64,000 nucleotides of DNA from contig NZ_CAMDLM010000020.1 of NCBI RefSeq assembly GCF_945901735.1, positions 1 to 64,000 on the forward strand, read 5' to 3'. Made by a program: the position numbers and the translations under genes. Source of the stretch: Limnohabitans sp. Rim8. Its GTDB lineage: Bacteria > Pseudomonadota > Gammaproteobacteria > Burkholderiales > Burkholderiaceae_C. Below, piece after piece: positions 11,591 through 20,199 of this stretch; the first letter of the stretch is position 1, and the number at the start of each line of letters is the position of its first letter. The notes beneath the pieces are model-generated. The model searched no databases and had not been told where the DNA came from. It saw nothing but the letters and a program-made list of their open reading frames with translations.

Positions 11591-13596
11591 GAACTGGCTT
11601 CGCGCAAACGGGCTTCCTGAACCTGACAACGCCGTTGGGCAAGGATGCTTTGTTGCTGGACTCATTGGAGGGGACAGAGGGCATTTCCGAGATGTTCAAG
11701 TTCAGCTTGCACATGCGTGCAGGCAGCACCAGCTTGGTGGCCGACAACATTGTGGGCAAAGTGGTCACCGTCTTGATGACCATCGAGGGCGGCCCCAAAC
11801 GCTACATCAGCGGAATCATCTCCCGGTTCACACACAGTGGTTACAACGTTGATTTCGCCACCTACACCGCTGAGTTGGTGCCCAAGCTGTGGTTGCTGAC
11901 CCTCTCACGCGACCGGAAAATTTACCAAGCCAAATCGGTGGCCGATGTGGTCAAGGCGGTTTTGGGTGAATTTGCCGTTACCTTTGAAAGCAAGCTCACC
12001 GGCACCTACAAAGCGCAGGACTACATTGTTCAGTACGATGAAACCGCCTTTGAATTCATCTCGCGCTTGATGGAGCGTGCGGGCATTTTCTACTTCTTCA
12101 AATTTGCCAGCGGCACCCACACCATGGTGCTGGCCGACGCCACATCGGCCCACCTGGCCTGCACCGATGCAGCCAAGGTGCGGTTTTTCCCACCCACCGG
12201 CAGCGAAAACCCGATCGACACCATCTCGCGGTTTGAGCACGAGCATCGGGTGGTGCTCAAAAAGGCCACTTTGTCGGACTACGACTTTGAAAAGGCCAGC
12301 ACCTCCTTGCAAGGCCTGCACACCGAGGCCAAGGGCGTTGGCGAAATTTACGAATACCCAGCAGGCAACGACAGCGCATCGGCTGCCACGGCCTTGGCCA
12401 AAATCAGGGTGCAGTCCAGCCAAGTGATGGGCGAGGTGTTGCGAGGCGACAGCTTTGTCTACCCCTTCACTGCGGGCACCAAATTCACCCTGAGCGAACA
12501 CTTTGTCACCAAACTCAACACCGCCCATGTGCTCAGGCGCTTGCACCACAACGCCACGAGCGACCTTTATTCCAACTCGTTCGAGGCCTTTCCGGCCACC
12601 GTGCCCTTTCGTCCACCCATAGTGACGCCCCGCCCCAAGGCCTTGGGCAGCGAGACGGCCTTGGTGGTCGGCTCTTCGGGCGAAGAAATATGGACCGATA
12701 AATTTGGCCGCATCAAGGTGCAATTTCCGTGGGACCGCTTAGGCAAAAAAAACGACACCAGTTCGCCCTGGATTCGGGTGTCGCAGCCGGTGGCGGGCAA
12801 GAGCTTTGGCACCCTTTTCTTGCCGCGCGTAGGCCAGGAGGTGGTCATCACCTACATCAACGGCGATCCTGAGCGCCCCTTGGTGACCGGCTGCGTTTAC
12901 AACAGCGACCACACCACGCCTGTCACCTTGCCTGCCAACTCGACCCAGTCTGGCTTTAAAACCCGGTCTTCCAAGAAGGGCACGGCGGGCAATGAGTTGC
13001 GCTTCGAAGACAAGAAAGATTCCGAGCAGCTGTACATGCACGCGCAAAAAGACATGAAAGTGGACGTTGAAAACGACCTGCTCACCACCTTGATCAAAGG
13101 CAATGAAACCCACACATTGACCGAAGGCAACCGCACGGTGGAGCTGAAAAAGGGCAATGAAACGCACAAAGTCAAAGGCACGCGCACCCTGGAGATGACG
13201 GGCAATGAAAGCCACACCAACAAAGCCAAGTACACGCACACGGTGAACGGTGACTATGAGTTGACCATCAAAGGCAAATTAACCATCAAGGTGACGGGCA
13301 ATATAGCCCTGAGTTCCAGCGGCAGTGTCGAGATCAAGTCGGGGACGGCCCTGACGGCCAAGGCCGGCACGGCCTTGACCAACCAAGCGGGTACGGCGCT
13401 GACCAACAAAGCGGGTACAGCCCTGACCAATCAGGCGGGCACCGCCTTGACCAACAAGGGCCTGACCGTCGCGAACCAAGCCAGTACCAAACTGGAGAAC
13501 AAGGGCGCCATCATTGAAAGCAAGGCCAGTGCGATGCACACCGTCCAAGCGGGTGCCTTGATGATCGTCAAAGGCGCTATTGCCAAATTGAACTGA
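11587..13596 (+). CDS. vgrG: T6SS spike protein VgrG (TssI) with repetitive C-terminal needle
   Basis: 669 residues. VgrG trimers cap the Hcp tube and carry effectors or adaptors. The N-terminal gp27-like part contains YNVDFATYTAELVPKLWLL and FEFISRLMERAGIFYFF. The gp5-type OB fold follows, with EEIWTDKFGRIKVQFPWDR and LFLPRVGQEVVITYINGDPERP. The C-terminal needle carries GNETH-type repeats (about 490-545) and then five near-identical 8-residue AGTALTNQ/K units from residue 586 on, as expected for a beta-helical spike. No extra enzymatic domain follows. The MORN protein and DUF4280 protein just downstream are probably its cargo or tip. Confidence 0.95.
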   Translation: MRTGFAQTGFLNLTTPLGKDALLLDSLEGTEGISEMFKFSLHMRAGSTSLVADNIVGKVVTVLMTIEGGPKRYISGIISRFTHSGYNVDFATYTAELVPKLWLLTLSRDRKIYQAKSVADVVKAVLGEFAVTFESKLTGTYKAQDYIVQYDETAFEFISRLMERAGIFYFFKFASGTHTMVLADATSAHLACTDAAKVRFFPPTGSENPIDTISRFEHEHRVVLKKATLSDYDFEKASTSLQGLHTEAKGVGEIYEYPAGNDSASAATALAKIRVQSSQVMGEVLRGDSFVYPFTAGTKFTLSEHFVTKLNTAHVLRRLHHNATSDLYSNSFEAFPATVPFRPPIVTPRPKALGSETALVVGSSGEEIWTDKFGRIKVQFPWDRLGKKNDTSSPWIRVSQPVAGKSFGTLFLPRVGQEVVITYINGDPERPLVTGCVYNSDHTTPVTLPANSTQSGFKTRSSKKGTAGNELRFEDKKDSEQLYMHAQKDMKVDVENDLLTTLIKGNETHTLTEGNRTVELKKGNETHKVKGTRTLEMTGNESHTNKAKYTHTVNGDYELTIKGKLTIKVTGNIALSSSGSVEIKSGTALTAKAGTALTNQAGTALTNKAGTALTNQAGTALTNKGLTVANQASTKLENKGAIIESKASAMHTVQAGALMIVKGAIAKLN

Positions 13597-13611
13597 GAAA
13601 CACAACACGCC

Positions 13612-14535
13612 ATGAACGACACACACAGCCCGCAAGACTTGGCTGACCCCACACAAGCCCCGCAGGGCTTGGGCGCAGAGCTGGGTCAGCCAGAGGCCAG
13701 CGATTTGGCATTGACGCCGAATCAAGAAGTTGCGCAAGCATTAGCTGAGCAAGACAATGCCGAGCTTGAAAAAGGTCAAGGAGACGACCAAGGAGATGGA
13801 CAGGATGTGACTGAACAGGATGAACAAGCCCTTGACGATCAGGACCCACCAGAGCCCGTTGAGATGCAGATTGAAGAGATGGATGAACAAGGGCAGGTGA
13901 TTTTGCGCACCACACTGCTTGGCGATGTCTTGCATGGCCCCATGGAGCGTTTTTTGCCTGACGGTCAACTGTCCATGCGCAGTTTTTTCCATCAGGGCGT
14001 CATGCACGGATTGACATCGATTTACGATGAACAGGGGCTGTTGGCCCAAGAGTGCGAGTATTTTCAGGGCGAGCAGCATGGCATTTTGCGCGTCTATGTC
14101 AAAGGCCAGTGCTTGTCAGAGCAAACCTATGCGCATGGCCTGTTGCATGGCCCCAGCCAAAGCTTTGATGCCTCAGGCCAAGTGGTCGCCAGCATGCCTT
14201 ATGTCAACGGCGAGCTTGAGGGCTTGGTGCAGTTTTACTACGAAGGATCGGTCATGCGCCGCGCCCAGTACCGCAAAGGAATGTTGCACGGCACTTCGAG
14301 CGATTTCGACCCTCAGGGCAATTTGGTGCAAGAGTGCCATTTCGAAGCCAATGTTTTGCAAGGCCGCTTGCGGCGATTTTGGCCCAATGGCGAGGTCATG
14401 GAAGAGCTGGTTTACAAGGACGGCAAACCGGTTGCGCCGCCCAAACGCTACGACGCCAAAGGCAAGGAAACCGATCCGATCGGGGCAACACCCAGTTTGC
14501 TCGATCGGGTTCAAAGTTTGGTCAGAGGAGATTGA
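13612..14535 (+). CDS. MORN-variant (YwqK-like) repeat protein next to vgrG
   Basis: 307 residues. Residues 1-95 are a low-complexity acidic region rich in Asp, Glu and Gln. Residues about 95-285 are successive MORN-like units of about 22 residues with the pattern G-x-x-H/L-G-x...Y/F-x-x-x-G (for example VLHGPMERFLPDGQ and VMHGLTSIYDEQG). Such repeats occur in YwqK-family antitoxin-like proteins and in proteins encoded near T6SS PAAR or DUF4280 genes. It lies between vgrG and the DUF4280 gene, with one base to the latter, so a role as adaptor, chaperone or immunity protein is likely but not proven. No signal peptide is visible. Confidence 0.7.
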   Translation: MNDTHSPQDLADPTQAPQGLGAELGQPEASDLALTPNQEVAQALAEQDNAELEKGQGDDQGDGQDVTEQDEQALDDQDPPEPVEMQIEEMDEQGQVILRTTLLGDVLHGPMERFLPDGQLSMRSFFHQGVMHGLTSIYDEQGLLAQECEYFQGEQHGILRVYVKGQCLSEQTYAHGLLHGPSQSFDASGQVVASMPYVNGELEGLVQFYYEGSVMRRAQYRKGMLHGTSSDFDPQGNLVQECHFEANVLQGRLRRFWPNGEVMEELVYKDGKPVAPPKRYDAKGKETDPIGATPSLLDRVQSLVRGD

Positions 14536-14536
14536 G

Positions 14537-14923
14537 ATGGGACAACAAGTTTGCATGGGCGCACTGCTGAAATGCCCATTTGGCGTCGCACCAGGTGCCT
14601 TGATGGTCATGCCGATCAGCAGGGTTTTGACCAATATTCCTGACGCCAACATCATGGACAACAAACCCATGGTCAATGTCATGCCGTTTGGCATGTGCCA
14701 GTCGATCATGAATCCCATGGTCATGGTGGCCACCATCGCAGCCATGGGCGCCTTGACACCCATGCCTTGCGTGCCCATGACCTTTGTGCCCTGGTTACCC
14801 GGCTCACCCAAGGTGTTGCTGGGCAATATGCCCGCGCTCAACAATTCTTCGAAGCTGATGTGCATGTGGGGGGGGATGATCGGCATCAATGCCCCGGGGC
14901 AGTTCACCGCCATGATCCCTTGA
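14537..14923 (+). CDS. DUF4280 / PAAR-like spike tip protein
   Basis: 128 residues. It matches the DUF4280 family closely: MGQQVCMGALLKCPFG at the start, IMDNKPMVNVMPFGMC in the middle, LTPMPCVPMTFVPWLPGSPKVL and a terminal KLMCMWGGMI. DUF4280 proteins resemble PAAR repeat tips, with paired Cys and Met residues able to hold a metal. The start at 14537 is one base after the upstream stop; AGAGGAG lies inside the end of that gene. It probably sharpens the VgrG spike. No toxin domain is fused to it, so any effector must be separate. Confidence 0.85.
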   Translation: MGQQVCMGALLKCPFGVAPGALMVMPISRVLTNIPDANIMDNKPMVNVMPFGMCQSIMNPMVMVATIAAMGALTPMPCVPMTFVPWLPGSPKVLLGNMPALNNSSKLMCMWGGMIGINAPGQFTAMIP

Positions 14924-14957
14924 ACCCCCTTTTTTAATCACAGGAAAGACGATCCCC

Positions 14958-15251
14958 ATGGATTACCGATTCAGCATCACGCCGCGGCTCTTGATTTTGG
15001 CCGTGCTCAGCCTGTTGGCTTTGTTTACCTTGTTGTTTTTGTTGGGCCTTTTTGTCGGGCAACGCCTGGGGCCTGCAGCTGCCTTGGCACCGTCAAACCT
15101 GCCCAATTTGTCGGCCCCGCCATCGGGGTCCTTGCCCTTAGCGGGGTCGGCTCCAACGGCATTGACCCCATCGGCGGCAGTTGCAGCCCCAGCTCCAGCC
15201 CCGCCCGCAACGCCAGCCCCAGCCGCCCCAGCGGTTCAGGCCAAGCCTTGA
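14958..15251 (+). CDS. Small membrane protein with Pro/Ala-rich tail in the T6SS operon
   Basis: 97 residues. A single strong transmembrane helix (about 11-33, LLILAVLSLLALFTLLFLLG) is followed by a tail of about 60 residues made mostly of Pro, Ala, Ser and Leu. AGGAAAG lies before the ATG. It is not a recognised Tss protein. The N-terminal anchor with a flexible tail looks like a periplasmic linker, and its position between the spike genes and tssA suggests a T6SS accessory role; this is inferred from context alone. Confidence 0.65.
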   Translation: MDYRFSITPRLLILAVLSLLALFTLLFLLGLFVGQRLGPAAALAPSNLPNLSAPPSGSLPLAGSAPTALTPSAAVAAPAPAPPATPAPAAPAVQAKP

Positions 15252-15300
15252 TGCTGCGGCGTGGTCAAACCTTAGAAGATGCTTACGAAAGACAAACAGC

Positions 15301-16443
15301 ATGAGCACGGCACCAGAAATGTCAGTTGAGGATTTGTTGGCCCCAGTTTCCGAGGAAGCGCCTTGTGGTGAGTCTTTGCGCGCAGATCCTCTGTTCACTG
15401 AAATCAGGCTTGCACGCGAAGAAGACGATGCCACTTTGTCCATGCGCCACTGGGAGAGGCCTTTGAAGGTGGCGGACTGGTCGATCATTGAACGCCGCTG
15501 CAGCGCGGCCTTGGCCCATCAATCCAAAGACCTGCAGATAGCGGCCTGGTTGCTTGAAGCCTGGGTGCGCCAATACCAATTGCGGGGTTTGCTGGAAGGT
15601 CTGCAGCTGCTGATTGGTTTGATCGAGCGCTACTGGGAGCCCCTGTTTCCGGCCATGGATGGCGACGATGTGGACGCGCGCCTGGCGCCTTTTGAGTGGC
15701 TCAATGACAGCTTGCCCTTGACCTTGAAATTGCACATCACATTGGTGCACTTGGTCGATCGAAAACCCTCCCGCCTGAACTTGGCCGATTGGGACAAGAT
15801 GACCAAGTCGGAATTGATCAATGGTGATCCAGGCAGGGATAACAGGCAGACTTACCTCGAGCCAGAGTTCACCAGAAGTTTGGTGATTGCTTATGCTGAA
15901 AAACTGACCGATGCCCATGTGTCAGATCAGAAAAAAAACACGCGCCAATGTCGGGAGGCTTTGGCAAGATTGGATGCTGTGCTGCGTGCCCAATTGGCAA
16001 ATAACACGCCCAGTTTGAGCAACATCTCCAATGCGCTCAATCAGATTGGCAGGGCACTCGATCAGATAGTCCCTGAGCAAGTGAACCTACCCCAAGCCTC
16101 ACCTCCAATAAACCAGCCAGAGGAAGTTCTGATGCCTGCTACCGAAGACGAGTCGAATGATTTATCAAATTTGTCATTAGAAAAACCCTTGGTGCAGACG
16201 CCCGAAAAGGCGGTCACGCTGGGTTGGCAAACCCGAGAACAAGCCTATATGGCGCTTGAATCGATTGCTGACTTCCTGAATAAAACCGAGCCCCACAGCC
16301 CAACGCCCTACTTGATTAAACGTGCGGTCAATTGGGGTCAAATGTCCTTGCCAGAATTAATGGCTGAAGTGATCAGAGAAGAAGGCGACTTGAATAAGCT
16401 TGTCAATCTACTCGGTATGGTCGATAACAGAAATAATTCGTAG
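15301..16443 (+). CDS. tssA: T6SS baseplate/sheath-cap protein TssA (ImpA)
   Basis: 380 residues. TssA primes and coordinates baseplate and sheath growth. The N-terminal ImpA_N domain is clear: LLAPVSEEAPCGESLRADP, then YWEPLFPAMDGDDVDARLAPFEWLND. The C-terminal third (EPHSPTPYLIKRAVNWGQMSLPELMAEVI) is the usual TssA ending. The ATG at 15301 is preferred because the family begins just before LLAPVS; the in-frame extension upstream is an artefact overlapping the previous gene. Its last 300 bp become noticeably AT-richer as it runs into the island. Confidence 0.9.
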   Translation: MSTAPEMSVEDLLAPVSEEAPCGESLRADPLFTEIRLAREEDDATLSMRHWERPLKVADWSIIERRCSAALAHQSKDLQIAAWLLEAWVRQYQLRGLLEGLQLLIGLIERYWEPLFPAMDGDDVDARLAPFEWLNDSLPLTLKLHITLVHLVDRKPSRLNLADWDKMTKSELINGDPGRDNRQTYLEPEFTRSLVIAYAEKLTDAHVSDQKKNTRQCREALARLDAVLRAQLANNTPSLSNISNALNQIGRALDQIVPEQVNLPQASPPINQPEEVLMPATEDESNDLSNLSLEKPLVQTPEKAVTLGWQTREQAYMALESIADFLNKTEPHSPTPYLIKRAVNWGQMSLPELMAEVIREEGDLNKLVNLLGMVDNRNNS

Positions 16444-16866
16444 CAATATTAATTTTATTAATAACCGCCCTTTAATAATTCCAGAAATCTACGAAATTAT
16501 ACAATCTCTGGAGTTTGAATTTCAACTCACTAAACTTGTTTAGAAGTCGTTTGGATCTAATGTTTTTATATTCGTCCCCTGCAAATGGTTCCTCATTTGA
16601 TATGGACGCAATTCCTAGCATCGTTTGTTGTTTTTACCATGCTTAAAGTAGGGACGTCTCTAACTAAAATAAAACATGGACGAGCTCAACCTCTGAACCA
16701 CAAACAAGGTTGAACTTAAACCATGACATCTGAGTTTCAGATTGTGATTCTGTTGCAAGAACAGTCGTATGGTGCCATCAAATTCATTAACCTTGTTGAT
16801 AATTTTTTTCATTAGTAGAAAATTCAAAAGGAATTTTCTAAAAGTGCATTAATTCGCAAAATTTGA
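16444..16866. other. AT-rich gap after tssA, no gene seen
   Basis: No coding potential is apparent on either strand. The base composition drops sharply to AT-rich. The only structure noted is a 10-bp inverted repeat near the right end (16816-16840). This is the left border of the island that splits the T6SS cluster. Confidence 0.5.
16816..16840 (-). terminator. Perfect 10-bp inverted repeat downstream of the orphan gene
   Basis: TAGAAAATTC, loop AAAAG, GAATTTTCTA. It lies 26 bp past the stop codon of the leftward orphan gene. The bases after it on that strand are A-rich, not U-rich, so it is not a textbook intrinsic terminator, though it could still mark the 3' end. Confidence 0.3.
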
Positions 16867-18129
16867 CTAAATCCGTCTTCTAACTTCATCCCAAATAGCA
16901 GGTCTAACTGGCTGCAGCGGTTCGCCCAATTGGTTTGCGCTAAACCCCTCTATATTAATCATTGCTTTGGATGTATTTTGGTCAGACAGATCACATACGA
17001 AAAGAGTAACATCCTTTTTAGATTCAAAATCTGAGTAAAAAGCTTCTTTTCCTAGTAATGATTCCCACTTTTTTCCTCCCGTAGCAGAAAATTCACCCTT
17101 TGTAGCATGTGCATCGTGAAGTTTTCCATACTGATTCTCGCATCCCGGTGCTGAACCCTCTACCCCCAACAAAATAGAACCGAATCTTTTATATTGAGGT
17201 GCTCTATAGTTTACATAAAGATGCCCGTGAGCTCCATTTGCATCAATCTCGACTCCACTAAAGGGATTGATATTACCCACTCCTCCGAGGGCTACATTTT
17301 TATAATAGTGCCTTCCAGCCATTGAATCTAATACATTGCTTGCTAATTTCGCCTTTTCTTCAGTAAACCAAAGGTGTCTTCCACCCGGTAAACTAGGAGG
17401 GTCCATCCAATCAGTTTGATATGTACTGTGCGATGCTAAAGCTCGATCATGCAAATTATTTTTTGTGAGTTTATTCCAGAACCTATCATCACCTGCAGCA
17501 GACATTTTAGAGGGCGTAGACAAAATGGCACCTGCAGAAGCCAATCCTGACCCCCGAGTAAAGACATTAATTGCCACCTGACCTACTGTCCCCCCCATGC
17601 GCGTGGTGTGGTAAGTTCCTCGATTTACAACTGCTGCCAAAGGATCATATGTAATCCCTTTGACAAAGGCTCCCAATGTGTTCGAAACTTCTCGAGTCAA
17701 AGAATTTGACATCGGAAGTAGAAAAAGAATTCGTCCACCATGTGAGAGCATAGAGGCGATAGGTATTTCAGGAAAATCTCTACCAAAATCACGCCAACCA
17801 GCAGTCCTTGTTTTGTATAAAACCCCAACTTTTTGTAAAACTGAAAAAATATTTAAACAAATCGCAGAACCTTGTGAAGTACGGTTGCAGTACCCATACC
17901 ACATGGCGACATCTCTTTCATACTGATCTTGTACAGTTGCCTTTTTAAGTAGATCCTGTATAGCTTTACCCGCTCCACTGGTAGAACTTCTTACAGTATC
18001 CGTCATTTTGTCTTCAAATATCAGTTTGAAAAATGGAAGCCCGGGGTTTGATGTTTGAGATGCTTTCGATTTAAAAAAAGCTGTGGGTTGTCCAATCCAC
18101 TTTTCAAATGCAGCGCTGGGGATAATCAT
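16867..18129 (-). CDS. Orphan 420-residue protein of unknown function inside the T6SS cluster
   Basis: I do not recognise this protein. It is transcribed against the tss genes, between tssA and tssJ, and is visibly AT-richer than they are, which suggests recent acquisition. The ATG at 18129 has a strong AAAGGA ribosome site on the minus strand. No signal peptide or transmembrane helix is obvious. Conserved-looking segments include a Gly-rich region around residues 180-210 (RMGGTVGQVAINVFTRGSG), a NGAHGHLYVNYR segment near 310, and GSAPGCENQYGKLHDAHATK soon after, with several His and Asp residues that could form an active or metal site. Its place makes a T6SS effector plausible, but a cargo gene brought in with the neighbouring IS is equally possible. 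Confidence 0.75.
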   Translation of the reverse strand: MIIPSAAFEKWIGQPTAFFKSKASQTSNPGLPFFKLIFEDKMTDTVRSSTSGAGKAIQDLLKKATVQDQYERDVAMWYGYCNRTSQGSAICLNIFSVLQKVGVLYKTRTAGWRDFGRDFPEIPIASMLSHGGRILFLLPMSNSLTREVSNTLGAFVKGITYDPLAAVVNRGTYHTTRMGGTVGQVAINVFTRGSGLASAGAILSTPSKMSAAGDDRFWNKLTKNNLHDRALASHSTYQTDWMDPPSLPGGRHLWFTEEKAKLASNVLDSMAGRHYYKNVALGGVGNINPFSGVEIDANGAHGHLYVNYRAPQYKRFGSILLGVEGSAPGCENQYGKLHDAHATKGEFSATGGKKWESLLGKEAFYSDFESKKDVTLFVCDLSDQNTSKAMINIEGFSANQLGEPLQPVRPAIWDEVRRRI

Positions 18130-18879
18130 AACTAGTTTCCTTTTGAAAATGAATAAAATTAATATATTAGATATTAATTAATTTGGATTTGGGTGTTTTT
18201 GATAATTTGATGTGGCAATTGCATATATTTAATTTGGCGAAAATTAAATATCGAAATAAATTGTGGGTTATTATTTGCAATATCAGTCATTATAATTATT
18301 GTAAGTTAATTGGAGCCATAGTTGAAGGACGTTTGCATGAAGTCCAGGCTCTTTTGAAAATTGGATACTGCTGACAAGATGCGGCCCTCGACTGAACATT
18401 TACCATTTGAACTCTGAAATCAGAAATTCGAATTGAATTGTAATGTTTTTTCATATTTCTTCCTTTCTCTCAGCGTTTCGTGAACATCGAAAAATGTGTA
18501 TTTTTTTCTAGGGAGTACAACAAGATGTCTCTCGCAGCGTTATTCAAGATGTTGTACGATAGCGTTTTTTTATGTTGGTGTCCAAACAAAAAAGATCTTA
18601 GCTCAAAGTTCGCGCGAACACTTTGTGCCCATTGATTAATTAGTTCGTGCATGATTTCAATGTTCAAAGACAAAAAATTGCATTATTTTGTTTTAAATTA
18701 TTGGAATTAATTGACTGAGTGGAATTCGGTGCAATCAAAGAAATCCTTACAATTCTTGTGCCTTTAAACGACACTTCATTCAGGAACTGTCAGCGCACAA
18801 CGGCGATTTGGCCTAGTTGTTATTTTAGGTGTACAAATTCAAAAATACTTTATTCATGTCGCTTTTGTCATCGAAAATG
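18130..18879. other. AT-rich gap within the island, no supported gene
   Basis: About 750 bp of AT-rich sequence. Two short open frames (18183-18374 forward, 18470-18673 reverse) lack family similarity or convincing starts. It contains the promoter region of the leftward orphan gene, but no clear -35/-10 pair was singled out. Confidence 0.5.
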
Positions 18880-19203
18880 ATCATGAAGGGCCGCGGCTTC
18901 ACAATGCACGAAGAAATTCAAGCGCGGCACCCCGGGCTGGACTGGCAATTTTCCTTAATGCCAGGCAAGCGCCGGGCTTTGAAAAAAAGTGAAGTTGTTG
19001 ATGACCAGATAGACAGGTTAGAGATGATCAAGGCCAGCATTTGGGCCAAAGTGGAACACCCCTTCAGGGTGTTCAAATACCAGTTTAACTATCGCAAGAC
19101 TCGGTAGTGGGGTTGATCAAAAACGGTGCAACTGATCACGCTGTTTGGACTGAGCAACTCTTGGATGGTGAGAAAACGAATTATTCAGGCAGCAGCGGTA
19201 TGA
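18880..19203 (+). pseudogene. Remnant of an IS5-family transposase (C-terminal part)
   Basis: The frame reads HPGLDWQFSLMPGKRRALKK, then IKASIWAKVEHPFRVFKYQF and RKTR, followed by two in-frame stops (TAG 19105, TGA 19114), and continues as VQLITLFGLSNSWMVRKR to a final TGA at 19201. This matches the end of IS5-type DDE transposases (the DW...PGK..., KASI.A.VEHPFR and F.L.NL segments, including the catalytic-region Glu in VEHPF). The N-terminal two thirds and clear terminal inverted repeats are missing. It is a decayed copy and evidence of past transposition into the T6SS locus. Confidence 0.85.
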
Positions 19204-19612
19204 GTGCGCCGGAACCGTAGCCGATTGATTACTAGAAGGGCCAAAGTTGCCACACAAGGGTAAAAAGTCCGTGAAATGGGTGAGTCAGAAGAACGTCATT
19301 TCATTTGTTGAACTTTTATCAATCAACCTTGAATTTGAAATGGGAATTTAGAGCTACATTAAAAATAATAATTTTTTTACTCATATTTGGACAACAAGGG
19401 AAAATGTTGTGTTGTAAATGTGCAACTTCAAGTGGTTTTTTACTTGAGAAATGAGGAAGTAGCTTCAAAAACCGCCGTAAGTGGCTGTTTTAAATGATAA
19501 ATTTGTCATAATTCACAAATAAACTTGTTCCAACCGAGACAAACCGTTAAATTCAACTGGTGCACAGGTTTGCTTCCACGAAGACCCTCTGTATGAATCG
19601 AAAGGACTTTGG
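19204..19612. other. AT-rich gap between the IS remnant and tssJ
   Basis: About 400 bp with no gene. It must hold the promoter of the tssJ-tssK-tssL-tssM operon. A TTGTCA at 19503-19508 could be a -35 element, but no good -10 at the right distance was found. Confidence 0.4.
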
Positions 19613-20161
19613 ATGAACGCTTGGAATCTCAAGGCTCAAGGGTGCTGGCCTTCAGTGGGTTGGTGTTTTCTGCGCACCTGGGTGCTGTGCCTGTCGATGG
19701 GCTTACTGGCGGGGTGTGGTGCCATGTCGGCGGTGACGTCCATGGTTTCTTCCGTCATGGAGCCCAAACCCGCTGCGCCCGATTGGAAAAGTTTGGTGAT
19801 CACGGCCAACAACGACGCCAACCAAAACAGTCCCATTGCGGTGGATGTGGTTTATATCAAAGACAAAGCCATGGTGACGGCACTGTTGGCCACTTCTTCA
19901 AGCAAATGGTTTGCCACACGGTCGGATTTGCTTCGCTCATTTGGTGATTCTGTTGAGATAAGCAGTTTTGAGCTGATGCCAAGCCAGTCCATTCGGTTGG
20001 ACGCAAAGGCGCTTGCTGGCAACTTTGCTTTGGCGGCACTTGTTTTTGCCGATTACCCCACCCCCGGTGAGCACCGAGAGCGTTTGCAAATGGCCTCCCC
20101 AGGGTATGTGCTTCAACTGGGCGCCAAAGGCTTTCAGGCTTCAGAAGTGAAGAAGCCCTGA
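19613..20161 (+). CDS. tssJ: T6SS outer-membrane lipoprotein TssJ
   Basis: 182 residues. A lipoprotein signal is visible: hydrophobic stretch about 20-32 and lipobox LLAGC with Cys35. The mature part has the TssJ pattern: SLVITANNDANQNSPIAVDVVYIKD, then FELMPSQSIRLD and a late strand with VFADYP. TssJ anchors the TssM-TssL membrane complex to the outer membrane. AAAGGAC precedes the ATG. The gene starts the second T6SS operon, 38 bp before tssK. Confidence 0.88.
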   Translation: MNAWNLKAQGCWPSVGWCFLRTWVLCLSMGLLAGCGAMSAVTSMVSSVMEPKPAAPDWKSLVITANNDANQNSPIAVDVVYIKDKAMVTALLATSSSKWFATRSDLLRSFGDSVEISSFELMPSQSIRLDAKALAGNFALAALVFADYPTPGEHRERLQMASPGYVLQLGAKGFQASEVKKP

Positions 20162-20199
20162 CCGGGCGCTTTTGGCCAACCATTAAACGGATTCTCAAA

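Noticed and set aside
18183..18374. Small forward gene in the T6SS island
   Set aside because: TTG start, no ribosome site worth noting and no family resemblance.
18470..18673. Small reverse gene in the T6SS island
   Set aside because: Short, no recognised pattern and no supporting context.
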